From: Nannocystis punicea
GTDB taxonomy: Bacteria; Myxococcota_A; Polyangia; Nannocystales; Nannocystaceae
Reading direction: 5' to 3'
DNA length: 64,000 nucleotides
Assembly: GCF_026965555.1 (NCBI RefSeq)
Contig: NZ_CP114040.1
Coordinates: 6,944,001-7,008,000 of the forward strand
Shown here: one piece after another, positions 7,985 to 16,361 of the stretch
Position numbering within the stretch: position 1 is the stretch's first letter
Layout of the letters: each line of letters starts with the position of its first letter
Program-made: the position numbers and the translations under genes
Notes under the pieces: generated by a model
The model's input: the letters and a program-made list of their open reading frames with translations, nothing else
The model's database searches: none
Told to the model about the DNA's origin: nothing

Positions 7985-8736
7985 TTGTCATGTCCACCGC
8001 CAACGTCGCCGCCGATCACTACGAGCTGTACTACTGGCCAGGGATCCCCGGGCGCGGCGAGTTCGTCCGCCTGGTCTGCGAGGACGCCGGCGCGCCGTAC
8101 CTCGACGTCGCTCGCCGGCCCGCCTCGGAGGGCGGCGGCGAGGAGGCCGTCGTCCGCGCGCTCGAGTCGCTGCCCGGCCTGCCCGCGTTCGCCCCGCCGA
8201 TCCTCCGCGTCGGCGAGCTGGTGATCGCCCAGACCGCCAACATCTGCGGCTTCCTCGGCGATCGCCACGACCTGTCCCCGGGGACAGAAGGCGGCCGCGC
8301 CGAGGCCATGCAGCTGCAGCTGACGATCTCCGACCTCGTCGCCGAGGCCCACGACACGCACCACCCGATCTCCGTCGCGCAATACTACGAGGACCAGCGC
8401 GACGCCGCGAAGCTGCGCGCCGCCGCCTTCCGCGACGCGCGGATGCCCAAGTTCCTCGGCTACTTCGACCGCGTGCTGCAGCGCAGCGGCGGCCCCTGGC
8501 TGCTCGGCGACGCCTGCTGCCACGCCGACCTGTCGCTGCTGCAGGCCCTGCTCGGCCTCGAGTACGCCTTCCCGCGCGCGTTCGCCCGCCACGGCCGCCG
8601 CGTGCCCGCCCTGCTGCGTCTGCGCGACCGCGTCGCCGAGCGCCCGCGGATCGCCGCCTACCTGGCGTCGCCGCGGCGGCAGGCCTTCAACGAGCACGGC
8701 ATCTTCCGCCGCTACCCCGAGCTCGACGCGGCCTGA
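7981..8736 (+). CDS. Glutathione S-transferase family protein
   Basis: The protein has 251 residues from the GTG that overlaps the previous stop; an ATG nine bases on (7990) is an alternative start. The N-terminal thioredoxin-like half reads YELYYWPGIPGRGEFVRLV, with Tyr in the usual catalytic position and IAQTANICGFL as the cis-Pro/Ser-like glutathione segment. The helical C-terminal half contains MPKFLGYFDRVLQRSGGPWLLG and ADLSLLQAL, as in sigma/mu-like GSTs. An exact copy of the window's dispersed palindrome at 8271-8287 is read in frame as DLSPGTEGG, in the linker between the two halves. Confidence 0.88.
   Translation: MIVMSTANVAADHYELYYWPGIPGRGEFVRLVCEDAGAPYLDVARRPASEGGGEEAVVRALESLPGLPAFAPPILRVGELVIAQTANICGFLGDRHDLSPGTEGGRAEAMQLQLTISDLVAEAHDTHHPISVAQYYEDQRDAAKLRAAAFRDARMPKFLGYFDRVLQRSGGPWLLGDACCHADLSLLQALLGLEYAFPRAFARHGRRVPALLRLRDRVAERPRIAAYLASPRRQAFNEHGIFRRYPELDAA
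8271..8287. repeat. Dispersed palindrome TGTCC-CCGG-GGACA, in-frame copy
   Basis: The sequence CCTGTCCCCGGGGACAG is an exact member of the TGTCC-N4-GGACA family. It lies inside the glutathione transferase gene without breaking the frame, in the interdomain linker. Confidence 0.85.
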
Positions 8737-8751
8737 GCGAGGTCGCCCAGG

Positions 8752-8787
8752 ACGTGACCTTCAGGACATGCCCCTGGGGACAGAACG
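8752..8787. repeat. Degenerate palindrome pair between convergent genes
   Basis: Two decayed half-palindromes of the TGTCC-N4-GGACA family (GACC-TTCA-GGACATG and GCCC-CTGG-GGACAG) fill most of the 67 bases between the convergent glutathione transferase and lipoprotein genes. The position suits a transcription terminator acting in both directions. Confidence 0.5.
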
Positions 8788-8803
8788 TCGCGGGCCGCCG
8801 CGG

Positions 8804-9529
8804 CTACCCCCCGATGCCGCAGCACGACAGCGCCTTGGCCTCGAGCTGCACGAAGTCGTTGCAGATCGGCTCGGACGCGCACATGCCGAACTTGACCTCG
8901 TCCTCGAAGCACTCGCAGGCCGCCTCCGTACAGCGCATGACCATCAGCGGCTCGCCGGCGCATTCGCGCGAGAACTCGCAGGTCGACGGCTCACCGTCGC
9001 CGCCGCCGCCGATCGTGCACACATTGCCGAATCCACACACGTCCTCCTGCGCGATGCCCTCGTCGGTGCACGGCCCTTCGTTGCCCTGCTCGAGGTCCTC
9101 CACTTGCGAGCACGTCAGGCCGGCGTGACACTCGAACGACGCGGTGGCGGCGGCCAGGCACTCGCCCTCGAGGTCCGCCAGATCCGCCTCGCAGTCCTGC
9201 GGGCACGTCTGCGCCTCCTCCGGCGTCAGGCCGACGCACTTGGCCAGCATGACGCAGTACTTCTCGCAGGTCGTCGCCTCGGGCTCGCCGGCGCCGGTGC
9301 TCGTCTCACCGGGGCTCGTCGATTCGGAGTCGGCCGTGGTCGCGGGCGTCGTCGGCGATTCGGTCGTGGTCGGCTCCGTCGCGCCCTCGGTCGACGTCGC
9401 CGATTCGCCCGCGGTCGTCGTCGTGCCGACGGTCACCTCGGTGGGGTCGTCGTCGGTGTCGTTCTTCTCGCCCGCACAGGCGCCGAGCAGCAGCGCCACG
9501 GAGAGGAGTCCCTGTCGATGAATTTTCAT
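8804..9529 (-). CDS. Cys-rich lipoprotein on a Thr/Ser/Glu stalk
   Basis: The protein has 241 residues. A type II signal peptide (KIHRQGLLSVALLLGAC, lipobox LGAC) is followed by a low-complexity stalk of ~70 residues rich in Thr, Ser, Glu and Ala. A globular part follows with about 18 cysteines, many in CxxxC spacing (CEKYCVMLAKC, CPQDCEADL, CTEAACECFED). This suggests a disulfide-tied domain displayed away from the outer membrane. No family was recognised. The same design recurs at 17785-18900, 38004-38600 and 39409-40098. Confidence 0.8.
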   Translation of the reverse strand: MKIHRQGLLSVALLLGACAGEKNDTDDDPTEVTVGTTTTAGESATSTEGATEPTTTESPTTPATTADSESTSPGETSTGAGEPEATTCEKYCVMLAKCVGLTPEEAQTCPQDCEADLADLEGECLAAATASFECHAGLTCSQVEDLEQGNEGPCTDEGIAQEDVCGFGNVCTIGGGGDGEPSTCEFSRECAGEPLMVMRCTEAACECFEDEVKFGMCASEPICNDFVQLEAKALSCCGIGG

Positions 9530-10084
9530 GTCGATTCTCGCTGGTGCGCAGCCGCGTGGCCACGAATGAGGTAACCGCGGAACTGCGCCCCGCGGCCGGC
9601 GTTCCCGTCGCTATCGGCCCGGCGCGGGCGGAGCTGCCCGCGTCCCTCGATCCTTCTCAGTGGCCGGCCCCCGGCGATTCTGTCGCCGTGGTCCGGGGCG
9701 GAGGGACCCTTGAGGCCATCGCGCGGCTCGGCGCGAACGGAGCTCCCTCGCCAGCGAGGGCGATCCGTCCCGCACGAATCGGGCGTGGGCCGAAAGAAGG
9801 AACCGTCCGACTGCATGCTCCTGTGCCATGTCAGTGGTTATCGCAGCGACCCCGATCGCCCTGTCCCTCGTGCGGATACTCCGGCGCCGGTGAGCTCGAG
9901 AAAAGGGCCCGAATGACCCGGCGCCGCGAACAACGCCGTCCACGGTGGGCCTCGTCGCCGACCGCATCGAAGCCGGCCCGCTCGCACGTCGAGCACCAGC
10001 CCACGCGCCGGTCGCCCGCGGGCCGCCGGCTGCGTGTCGCTTTGTCGGACCGCGGCCGCCTCGTACCATGCGGTTCGGATCTCC
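9530..10084. other. 555-base divergent intergenic region
   Basis: This separates the minus-strand lipoprotein from the plus-strand epimerase, so both promoters should be here. Reading frames in it are Arg-rich and unconvincing. The dispersed TGTCC palindrome is absent, apart from a bare TGTCC half-site near 9870. No operator was recognised. Confidence 0.5.
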
Positions 10085-11176
10085 ATGACCACTCGCCGCC
10101 GCTTCCTCGCGCTCACCGCCGCCCTCCCGGCCGTCGCCTGCGGCCCGCGGCCCGCGACCGTCTCGCCCGAGCCGCCCGTGCGTCCGCTCGATCTGCTGGT
10201 CCTGGGCGGCACCGGATTCATCGGCCCGCACCTCGTCCGCCACGCGGTCGCCCGCGGCCATCGCGTCACCATCTTCACCCGCGGGCGGCGCCAGACCGAC
10301 CTGCCCGACGGCGTCGTCCGCCTGATCGGCGACCGCGACGGCCAGCTCGGCGCGCTCGCGGGCAAGCGTTGGGACATCGTCGTCGACGACTCCGCCACTC
10401 GCCCCGAATGGGTCCAGCAGTCGACGCAATTGCTCAAGGACCAGGTCGGCCGTTATCTCTTCACCTCCTCGACCGGCGTCTACTACCCCTATTTGCAGCC
10501 CGGCGCCGACGAGACCCGGCCGGTGCGCACCGAGGTCACCGATCCCGAGGACGGCTCCGAGGCCTACGGCGTGGCCAAGGCCCGCTGCGAGCGCGAGGTC
10601 CTGCAGACCTTCGGCGATCGCGGCCTCGTCGTCCGGCCGACCTACATCGTCGGCCCCGGCGACACCACCGATCGCTTCCCCTACTGGCCCGTCCGCCTGC
10701 AGCGCGGCGGCGACGTGCTCGCGCCCGGGCGCCGCGATGATCCGGTCCAGCTCGTCGACGTCCGCGACCTCGCCGAGTTCATGCTGCGCCTGCTCGAGGA
10801 CGGCCGCGGCGGCATCTACAACGCCGTCGGCCCGCGCGAGCCGCTGACCATGCCGCAATTCCTCGAGGCCGCGCGCGCCGCGGTCAATCCCGAAGCTCGC
10901 CTCGTCTGGGTCGACGACTACGCGTTCCTCGAGGCCCACCAGATCTTCGATTCTGTCCCTTGGGTCCTGTTGAAGGGCAACGACCTCGGCCACATGTCGA
11001 CCCGCAACGACAAGGCAGTGGCCGCCGGCCTGCGGTTCCGGCCGCTGGCCGACACGGTGCGCGACACCCTGGCCTGGTGGCCCACGGTCCCGGCCCAGCG
11101 GCGCGACGCGCCGAAGTTCTCCATCACCCCCGAGCTGGAGGCGCAGGCGCTGGCCGACTGGCGCGCGCGGGGCTGA
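10085..11176 (+). CDS. Tat-exported NAD-dependent epimerase/dehydratase-like protein
   Basis: The protein has 363 residues; the ATG before TTRRRFLALTAALPAVACG is chosen because it gives a twin-arginine signal with a possible lipobox. An extended SDR fold follows: GGTGFIGPHLV (NAD-binding GxxGxxG) about residue 40, FTSSTGVYYP (strand 5) and YGVAKARCERE (catalytic YxxxK). VVRPTYIVGPGD, VQLVDVRDLAEFML and GGIYNAVGP complete it. The substrate is unknown. Export of a cofactor-binding reductase through Tat fits folding with NAD(P) before transport. A degenerate palindrome (TGTCC-CTTG-GGTCC) lies in frame near 10954. The 3' end overlaps the minus-strand gene at 11124 by 53 bases. Confidence 0.85.
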   Translation: MTTRRRFLALTAALPAVACGPRPATVSPEPPVRPLDLLVLGGTGFIGPHLVRHAVARGHRVTIFTRGRRQTDLPDGVVRLIGDRDGQLGALAGKRWDIVVDDSATRPEWVQQSTQLLKDQVGRYLFTSSTGVYYPYLQPGADETRPVRTEVTDPEDGSEAYGVAKARCEREVLQTFGDRGLVVRPTYIVGPGDTTDRFPYWPVRLQRGGDVLAPGRRDDPVQLVDVRDLAEFMLRLLEDGRGGIYNAVGPREPLTMPQFLEAARAAVNPEARLVWVDDYAFLEAHQIFDSVPWVLLKGNDLGHMSTRNDKAVAAGLRFRPLADTVRDTLAWWPTVPAQRRDAPKFSITPELEAQALADWRARG

Positions 11177-11828
11177 TCGCGCGCGGCGCCGCGGCCTCGG
11201 GCCCCGATCGACGCGCCGCTTTGGAGATGTCCTTCAGGCCAGGCTCGTCGCGCGGCACCAGCACGATCCGCGCCAGCTTCAGCTCGCCGCGGTGGGTGGC
11301 GAGGAAGCGGACCAGGCGATCGAAGCGGAGGTGGTCGCCGCCCTCGCGCAGCCACGGGACCTCGACGCGCAGCGTCGTCGGCCCGGTCCACGACAGGCGC
11401 GCGTCGGGCTCGACCAGCCGCACCGCGGCCACCGCGAGCTCGCTGGCCTCGCGCAGCACCAGCTCGAGCTTGCCGAACCACACCGCCCCGTGCAGCAGCC
11501 AGCGCCCCAGATCGCCGACCGGCAGCGGGTAGCGGCCGATCCGGCGCCGCAGCCAGCGGTCGGCCGGGACCTCGCGGTCGACCGCGCTGCGGGCCAGCGC
11601 CAGCACGTTCCACAGCAGGAACGCCGCGAACAGCTGCGGCACCATCGCGACCGAGCACACCACCGCGGCGAACACCCCGGCGACGCGGACTGCCCCCCAC
11701 AGCTCGTGCGGCGGCCCGCGCTCGGACCAGGCCGGCAGCCCCTCGCGCAGCGCCTGCTCGAGCGCCGTCTCGGCGAAGCTGCGATACGGCCCGCGGGCGA
11801 TCCGGGGCTGTTCTTCGAGCGCGCGCAT
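11124..11828 (-). CDS. Membrane-anchored protein of unknown function
   Basis: The protein has 234 residues. A hydrophobic stretch around residues 45-80 (VRVAGVFAAVVCSVAMVP, then LFAAFLLWNVLAL) predicts one long or two short membrane segments. A soluble part with alternating beta strands follows (WTGPTTLRVEVPWL, GELKLARIVLVP). The last ~35 residues are a Pro/Ala/Arg-rich tail whose codons overlap the epimerase gene in antisense, so the true C-terminus may be shorter in function. No family was recognised. Confidence 0.6.
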   Translation of the reverse strand: MRALEEQPRIARGPYRSFAETALEQALREGLPAWSERGPPHELWGAVRVAGVFAAVVCSVAMVPQLFAAFLLWNVLALARSAVDREVPADRWLRRRIGRYPLPVGDLGRWLLHGAVWFGKLELVLREASELAVAAVRLVEPDARLSWTGPTTLRVEVPWLREGGDHLRFDRLVRFLATHRGELKLARIVLVPRDEPGLKDISKAARRSGPEAAAPRAISPARASRPAPAPPARG

Positions 11829-11937
11829 CGAGCCGAGCCAAGGCTAGCAGCCGCGCCGCAACCGCGCACGCACCCCGCAGCCCGCGGCCGGGCTCGCTGC
11901 GGCTCCGTGCGCGGCCCCATGGCCTACGGACGGCGAC

Positions 11938-14550
11938 TCACGCCAGCAGGTCGCCGGCGGCGATCGGTGCGATCACCCGCTCGCGGAACAGCGCGTAGCA
12001 CACGCTGCCCGCCGGCAACTCGAGGTCGCCGTGGACCAGCGCGGCGAACACGGGCGGCCCGTCGGCCGCGGGCAGCACCGCCGAGGTCGCCCCCTCGCCG
12101 GCGCGGATCCGCCGCAGAAACTGCTCCGCCGATTCATTGGCCGTACGCGTGAAACCGCGCGCCCCGCCCGCCCCGCGCACGATCACCTGTCGGCCGCGCG
12201 CGGCCGCGTGGAGCAGCGCCAGCTCGAACATCGAGATCCGGACCCCGCTGGCGAAGTAACCGATCATCTCCGGGCAGATCTTCGTGATCGCCTGGTTCGA
12301 CGTCGCCACGTTGTTGAACGCGAATTGCCCGGTCGAGTAGACGTCGAGCCAGTGTATCGTCGATTCGGCGACGTCGAGCACCAGCGGCAGGAACACCCCG
12401 TTGTCGCCCTGCAGGTCGAACTTCAGCTCGACCTTGCGGGCGTCGAAGTGCTTCCCGCCGAGGTCGCCGCGCAGCATCATCCCGGCCCACGCCCGATCGA
12501 GCTGCGAGAACGACATGCCGGCGTAATTGTTGACCACCATCACCGCCCAGCGGATCCCGCGGGCCCGCGCGCGCTCGCGGTGGACGTCGACGAATTCGGC
12601 CGCGCCGTCGGGGGGCGGACCGCTGCGCAAGTCGCCCGAGCTCTGCGCGATCGGCTGGCCGTCGGGCCCGTCGAACCGCAATTGATAATAGGAGCACACC
12701 CCGACGTACTCCCATTTATCGTCGTAGAAAGCGACCGACAGGTCGATGTCGGTGGTCCGGCCGCCCTCGGGCTCGCACCAGTGGAGGAACAGCCGCACCA
12801 CCTCGCCGGCGGGCAGCGCCACCCGCGAGCCGCGCGGCAGCGACACCGCGGCGCGGCTCGCCGTGCGCTCGTTGAACGGCACGATCACGTCGCGCAGCCC
12901 CTCGTCGAGCACGCAGGTGTGAAACCCCGGCTTGTCGGCGAGGCGGCGCAGCAGCTCGTGCTCGACCGCCTGGCCGGCCGCCGCGATCGCCCGCGGCTGC
13001 AGCGGGGCCCGCCGGTCCGGCGCCGACGTGCCCTTCGTGACCTGTCCCTTGGGCCAGAACACGCGCACCGCCGCCGGCCGCCCGCGCGCCGGCAGGTGGC
13101 CGTGCAGCGTCAGCAGCAGCGGGTTCGCCAGCCGCGGCGCCGCCGCGACGAACGCCGAGACCACCACGTCCTGCGCGGACGCGTCGGCGCCCGCGACCCG
13201 CAGCGCGTGGTCGAAGCGCCGGCCCAGCTCGCCCGGTCGCGCCTGCAGCCGCTCGATCATCGCCGCCGCGTCGCCGGCCCGCGCCGCCGCCTCGATCGCC
13301 GCATAAAAACCGACGAACCGCGGCGCCGGCGTGCCGTCGGGCGCCTTCTTGCGGACCACCGCGAACGCCCGCGCCACCCGCGGGAACTTGTCGGCGAACT
13401 CGTGTGGGTGGAGGAACTCGCCCAGCCACTGCCAGTACGAGCGGTGGCGCAGCATGTCCTCGATCAGCCCGTCGGGGTGCATCGACTCGAGGTGAGCCAG
13501 CACCGCCCGGCGCAGCGGCCGGCGCAGCGGCGCGACGCGGAAGCGGTACGCGTGGGTCACCACGGTCACCGTCCGCGCCTTCGGCAGCCGGCCCCCGCCG
13601 GCGAAGATCTTCTTGACCTTGGCCGCGAGCCCCGCCGTGTCGGCCCTGTCGGCCGCGGCCTGCTCGACCTGGCGCCGCACCACCTCGCCCTGCAGCGACG
13701 GGTCGGCGTAGGAGTACACCGCCAGAGTGCGCAGCACGTCGGTCGCGGTCGCCAGGTGGGCCCGCGCCACCGCGAAGGTCGCGGGCGCGTTGCACTTGCG
13801 CAGCAGCGCGCCGAAGATCCGCGCCACGTTCTCGCGCACCGCGATCTTCTCCGGCAGCCACGCCAGCACCTGCTCGCCGAACTCCTCGACGATCGCCCCG
13901 AGGTCGCCCGCGTCGACCGACGACATCACCTGCTTGCGCGCGCAGAACGACTCGAACAGCGCCCGCGCCGCGGCCGGCAGGCTCTCGCCGAGGTCGAGCA
14001 GCTTGAAGCGGACCTTCTCGCGCGGCAGGCTGCGGGCCAGGAACAGGCCCGGCTTGAAGAACGGCGAGCCGCGGTCGACGTGGTGCTCGCACACCGGGCA
14101 CGCGCTGTAGTTGGCGCCGTCGAAGCAGTGGTCGCAGACCACGTGCATGCACGGGCTCAGCACGTGGGTCGTGCCGACCCGCCGGCAGAACAGGCACGGC
14201 TGGCCCTCGGTCTGCAGGAAGTGGCACAGCAGCTTGCGCAGGTACAGCTCCGACGTGTCCTTCGGGACATCCTCCGGAAATCTGCGGAACAGCGGGGTGT
14301 AGCGGACGTTCGCGCCGACCTGGGCCGCCAGCGCGGCGGCGACGAAGCGCGGGTGCAGCGCGAGCTCGTCGGGCGCCAGGGTCGCCAGCCGCTGCCGCAG
14401 CCGCCGCGACAGCACGTAGCCGAGCTGCGCCAGCTCGAGCTCGATCGCCTGCAGGTGCCGCTCGCTCGCGGTCGCCCGGCCCGGCTCGACGAACACCAGC
14501 CCCTGGCGGCGCAGCAGCGCCTGGCGCGTGGCGGTGAACGTGACTTCCAT
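11938..14550 (-). CDS. RING-finger and TerD-like domain protein
   Basis: The protein has 870 residues from the ATG before EVTFTATRQ; codons above it are poorly coding. Residues 119-154 hold a textbook RING finger: C119, C122, C134, H136, C139, C142, C151, C154. That spacing (C-x2-C-x11-C-x-H-x2-C-x2-C-x8-C-x2-C) matches bacterial Prok-RING proteins. A helical middle region carries VVTHAYRFRVAPLRRPLRRA. From about residue 600 a TerD-like stretch begins: RTTDIDLSVAFYDDKWE, a matching IRWAVMVVNNYAG, and FDLQGDNGVFLPLVLDVAE. TerD domains bind calcium and belong to tellurite/stress/phage-resistance systems. RING-TerD combinations are discussed in the context of bacterial conflict systems; an E3-like role is unproven. 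Palindrome copies lie in frame near 13045 and at 14255-14270 (VPKDTSE). Confidence 0.8.
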   Translation of the reverse strand: MEVTFTATRQALLRRQGLVFVEPGRATASERHLQAIELELAQLGYVLSRRLRQRLATLAPDELALHPRFVAAALAAQVGANVRYTPLFRRFPEDVPKDTSELYLRKLLCHFLQTEGQPCLFCRRVGTTHVLSPCMHVVCDHCFDGANYSACPVCEHHVDRGSPFFKPGLFLARSLPREKVRFKLLDLGESLPAAARALFESFCARKQVMSSVDAGDLGAIVEEFGEQVLAWLPEKIAVRENVARIFGALLRKCNAPATFAVARAHLATATDVLRTLAVYSYADPSLQGEVVRRQVEQAAADRADTAGLAAKVKKIFAGGGRLPKARTVTVVTHAYRFRVAPLRRPLRRAVLAHLESMHPDGLIEDMLRHRSYWQWLGEFLHPHEFADKFPRVARAFAVVRKKAPDGTPAPRFVGFYAAIEAAARAGDAAAMIERLQARPGELGRRFDHALRVAGADASAQDVVVSAFVAAAPRLANPLLLTLHGHLPARGRPAAVRVFWPKGQVTKGTSAPDRRAPLQPRAIAAAGQAVEHELLRRLADKPGFHTCVLDEGLRDVIVPFNERTASRAAVSLPRGSRVALPAGEVVRLFLHWCEPEGGRTTDIDLSVAFYDDKWEYVGVCSYYQLRFDGPDGQPIAQSSGDLRSGPPPDGAAEFVDVHRERARARGIRWAVMVVNNYAGMSFSQLDRAWAGMMLRGDLGGKHFDARKVELKFDLQGDNGVFLPLVLDVAESTIHWLDVYSTGQFAFNNVATSNQAITKICPEMIGYFASGVRISMFELALLHAAARGRQVIVRGAGGARGFTRTANESAEQFLRRIRAGEGATSAVLPAADGPPVFAALVHGDLELPAGSVCYALFRERVIAPIAAGDLLA
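14255..14270. repeat. Dispersed palindrome TGTCC-TTCG-GGACA, in-frame copy
   Basis: GTGTCCTTCGGGACAT lies within the RING-TerD gene and adds the in-frame residues VPKDT between the N-terminal helices and the RING finger. On the plus strand the loop is UUCG closed by C-G, the exceptionally stable tetraloop class. Confidence 0.85.
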
Positions 14551-14729
14551 GGCGACCAGGCGAGAGAGAAGGTGGAGGTAAGCGTCCGAGCTGGTCTTCA
14601 AAAAGAGGGAGAAGGAAGCCCGGACTAAGCCTCCGCGGTCAGCGTAGAGCGGCCGCGGCGCCGGCGTCAAGCCGCGCGGCCGCTCGCGCTCGCTGCACCC
14701 TCGCGCGATCTTTTGCTACGAACGGGGCC

Positions 14730-15419
14730 ATGCTGCGAAAGCGCGCCCGAACGATCCTCGCCTGGAGCGGCGGCAAGGACTCCGCGTGGTCCGCCGTCAC
14801 GCTCGCGCGCGACCCCTCGGTCGAGCTCGTCGGCCTGCTCACCACCACCCGCGAGGGCGACGGGCGCGTCGTCATGCACCGCACGCCGCGGGCCGCCCTG
14901 CTCGCCCAGGCCCAGGCGCTCGGCCTGCCAGTGTGGGAGGTCGCCCTGCCCGACCCGTGCCCCAACGCGGTCTACGAGGTGAAGATGGGCGACGTGATCG
15001 CCCGCGCCCGGGCCGAACAGATCGAGGCGATCGCCTTCGGCGACCTGTTCCTGGCCGACCTCCGGGCTTACCGAGAGGACATGCTCCGAGGGACAGGTCT
15101 TCGCGCCGTCTTCCCGCTGTGGGGCCAGGACACCGGCGCGCTCGCGCGGGCGATGATCGCCGGCGGCCTGCGGGCCACCGTCGTCGCAGTCGACCTCGCG
15201 CGCCTGTCGGCGGCCTGGCTCGGCCGCGAGTTCGACCGCGACTTCCTCGCCGAGCTGCCGGCCGACGTCGACCCGTGCGGCGAGCGGGGCGAGTTCCACA
15301 CCTTCGTCACCGACCTGCCCGGCTTCGCCCGCCCGCTCGCGCTGAACCGCGGCGACGTGTTCGAGCGCGACGGCCACGCCTTCCTCGACGTCGCCCTCGC
15401 GGCGCGCCCCGACGACTGA
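14730..15419 (+). CDS. Dph6-like PP-loop ATP pyrophosphatase family protein
   Basis: The protein has 229 residues. The PP-loop SGGKDS appears at residues ~13-18, and the rest follows the diphthine-ammonia ligase family: LLTTTREGDGRVVMH, EVALPDPCPNAVYE, IAFGDLFLADLRAYRE, FPLWGQDTGALARAMI, and the ending CGERGEFHTFV. In archaea and eukaryotes this family amidates diphthine using ATP and ammonia. Bacteria lack diphthamide, so the bacterial homologues must do another adenylation/amidation, which is unknown. A degenerate palindrome near 15079-15099 is read in frame. The gene is followed by three palindromes. Confidence 0.85.
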   Translation: MLRKRARTILAWSGGKDSAWSAVTLARDPSVELVGLLTTTREGDGRVVMHRTPRAALLAQAQALGLPVWEVALPDPCPNAVYEVKMGDVIARARAEQIEAIAFGDLFLADLRAYREDMLRGTGLRAVFPLWGQDTGALARAMIAGGLRATVVAVDLARLSAAWLGREFDRDFLAELPADVDPCGERGEFHTFVTDLPGFARPLALNRGDVFERDGHAFLDVALAARPDD

Positions 15420-15423
15420 CGCA

Positions 15424-15535
15424 CCTGTCCTTCGGGACACGCCGCTACCGCCGGCCCGCTCGCGCGCCGCACACCTGTCCTCCGGGACACATCCTCGTCC
15501 CGGCGATCTCCCACGAACCTGTCCTTCGGGACACG
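15424..15535. repeat. Three TGTCC-N4-GGACA palindromes between convergent genes
   Basis: Exact copies start at 15426 (loop TTCG), 15476 (loop TCCG) and 15520 (loop TTCG), each within CCTGTCC...GGACAC. They fill the 129 bases between the Dph6-like gene and the convergent COQ4 homologue. The UNCG-type loops closed by C-G would make stable RNA hairpins on the plus-strand transcript. I read them as terminators or repeat insertions at the 3' end. Confidence 0.85.
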
Positions 15536-15548
15536 CCCCGGTCGACGC

Positions 15549-16226
15549 TCAGGCCATCGCCTTGGCGGGCGACTTGGCGAGGACCCAGTTGATCAGCAGG
15601 CTGTCGTGTCCCGGCGCGATCGCGGCGATCGTCTCGGGGCGCAGGCCGAGCCGCGCGCGCGCCTCCGCCAGCGGCACCGGCAGCAGGTCTTCGAGCCGCG
15701 CCTCGAGCATCGGCTTCGCCTCCCGGGCCATGCGCAGGCCGATGCGGACGTTGTGCCACACCCCGGGGACGTGCAGCGGCAGCAGCAACGAGTAGATCAC
15801 CGCGCTCAGCCACAGCATCGCCGAGGCCGAGCCGAACCCCTGGCCGATCATGAACGCGAACACCCCGATCTCGCCGGCCGGCGTGGTCGGGAAGCCGGTC
15901 AGCACGTGGACCAGGTCGTGCGTGGTCGTGTAGCGCAGCGCCAGCGGGTTGTCGGCCAGGCGCTGCTTCATCTCGTCGCTGATCACCAGCGGCTCGAGCT
16001 TGTCGCGGTCGAGCTGGTGGGCGAACGCGCGGCCGACCGTCCCCTCGGGCAGCGCCCGCAGCTCGGCCATCTCGACCTCCAGGCACGGCGTCGGCAGCGT
16101 GTGCAGGCGCTCGTTGCCGGTGTGCTTCGACCCAGCCAGGTAAGCGAACTTCAGCGCCGCGATGTCGCCGAGCGATCGGCCCTCACGCTGCATGCGGCTG
16201 AGCTCGCGCATCTCGCTCCATTTCAT
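15549..16226 (-). CDS. COQ4-family protein
   Basis: The protein has 225 residues. The COQ4 signature HDxxHx(11)E is complete: H103, D104, H107 and E119 in THDLVHVLTGFPTTPAGEIG. FAFMIGQGFGSASAMLWLS and VWHNVRIGLRMAREAKPML follow, as in COQ4. In mitochondria COQ4 binds a divalent metal and organises or catalyses decarboxylation/hydroxylation of the ubiquinone ring. Bacterial copies often lie outside ubiquinone operons and their role is uncertain. No other quinone gene is near. It is divergent from a TetR regulator, with an operator-like repeat between them, so repression by that TetR is likely. Confidence 0.88.
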   Translation of the reverse strand: MKWSEMRELSRMQREGRSLGDIAALKFAYLAGSKHTGNERLHTLPTPCLEVEMAELRALPEGTVGRAFAHQLDRDKLEPLVISDEMKQRLADNPLALRYTTTHDLVHVLTGFPTTPAGEIGVFAFMIGQGFGSASAMLWLSAVIYSLLLPLHVPGVWHNVRIGLRMAREAKPMLEARLEDLLPVPLAEARARLGLRPETIAAIAPGHDSLLINWVLAKSPAKAMA

Positions 16227-16330
16227 CTTCTCGTCTCCTCGGGGCCCGCGCGGGCGTCGGAGCGGGCGCGCGTCTTCGCGCCGACATCGGCTCCAAACGG
16301 CTCTCCGGCGGGCTCCGGACCAATATTGAC

Positions 16331-16361
16331 TTAATGACCGGATTTGTCAAACTGGTCAGAG
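16331..16361. promoter_or_regulatory. Operator-like imperfect palindrome of the TetR/COQ4 divergon
   Basis: TGACC at 16335-16339 and GGTCA at 16354-16358 form the arms of an imperfect 24-base palindrome, with 8 of 12 positions symmetric. It lies directly before the TetR start ATG at 16362, in an unusually AT-rich patch. The place and size fit a TetR-family autoregulatory operator that would also control the divergent COQ4 gene. Confidence 0.55.

Noticed and set aside
12031..14628. An 865-codon plus-strand frame over the RING-TerD gene
   Set aside because: It is Arg/His/Gln-rich without motifs, whereas the minus strand has a perfect RING finger.
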